A stretch of 5,186 nucleotides of DNA from an uncultured Clostridia bacterium (GTDB lineage Bacteria; Bacillota; Clostridia; Oscillospirales; Ruminococcaceae): assembly GCA_946535685.1 (NCBI GenBank), contig CAMNDR010000103.1, positions 1-5,186 on the forward strand, in the 5' to 3' direction. The notes beneath the pieces are model-generated. The model was given only the letters and a program-made list of their open reading frames with translations, was not told the DNA's origin and searched no databases. Both the position numbers and the translations under genes were made by a program. Within the stretch, counting starts at the first letter, position 1, and the number at the start of each line of letters is the position of its first letter. Below are positions 5,104 to 5,186 of the stretch, piece by piece.

Positions 5104-5186
5104 CCAAGCCATTTTTAGCCCCTTCCCCACTCAATGCCAACAACTTAGCAGAACCCAAATCTGCGGGTGCAGGGCTGCATAGTCCT
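5104..5186. other. right-edge spacer with small inverted repeats, no gene seen
   Basis: No convincing coding sequence is seen here. A 5-bp stem, GCAGA (5148-5152) with TCTGC (5160-5164), and the near-palindrome TGCAG-GG-CTGCA (5168-5179) are present. ACCC (5153-5156) can alternatively pair with GGGT (5165-5168). Neither stem is followed by a T-run in the visible sequence, so an operon terminator cannot be called. The second element may be one arm of a larger structure cut by the window edge. Confidence 0.4.

Noticed and set aside
5104..5186. Intrinsic terminator after the acetyltransferase gene
   Set aside because: The available stems are short and not followed by a T-run within the window.
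1..5186. tRNA, rRNA, CRISPR arrays, insertion sequences or phage genes
   Set aside because: Nothing in either strand suggested cloverleaf genes, regularly spaced repeats, transposase motifs or integration sites. The window is almost fully explained by the five genes and the divergent control region.

Overview
The window looks like a chromosomal segment of a Bacillota species, most likely a gut-type Clostridia of the Oscillospirales/Ruminococcus kind. Evidence: strong Shine-Dalgarno sites (AAAGGAG type), a lipoprotein signal peptide on the solute-binding protein, GC-rich genes separated by an AT-rich control region, use of TTG and GTG starts, and protein sequences that read like clostridial polar amino acid ABC transporters. 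The taxon is inferred; no marker gene is present.

Layout. The left 40% is one minus-strand gene (70-1986) for a membrane protein with about seven N-terminal membrane segments, a degenerate GGDEF domain and an intact EAL domain, so a probable cyclic-di-GMP phosphodiesterase. A further minus-strand gene may start right at the left edge (1-16). A 466-bp divergent control region (1987-2452) follows. To its right is a compact plus-strand operon: amino acid solute-binding lipoprotein (2453-3235), permease (3259-3960), ATPase (3947-4672, overlapping the permease by 14 nt) and an ElaA-like GNAT acetyltransferase (4672-5103, TGATG overlap). The last 83 bp hold no gene and no clear terminator.

Two things stand out. 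First, the solute-binding protein appears to be a circular permutation of the SBP_bac_3 (PF00497) fold. The usual C-terminal half (from the 'DL-GK' strand through the closing W-I-G) comes directly after the signal peptide. The usual N-terminal half (ATNAEFPPYE to VIIVRKD) comes last, and a new linker of about 18 residues joins the old C-terminus to the old N-terminus. The ligand-contact positions expected for an amino acid binder are still present. Second, the two divergent promoters have the same hexamers and spacing (TTGCAT-17-TATAAT). Each carries, over its -35 box and in the same orientation, a near-identical 24-26 bp dyad (AAATGCA-N10-TGCATTT). This suggests one regulator controls both the c-di-GMP enzyme and the amino acid uptake operon.

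How the genes fit together. The lipoprotein captures a polar amino acid and delivers it to a permease dimer driven by the ATPase. The acetyltransferase is translated with them, for an unknown purpose. The EAL protein would lower c-di-GMP in response to something sensed by its membrane domain, and the shared operator would tie the two outputs together.
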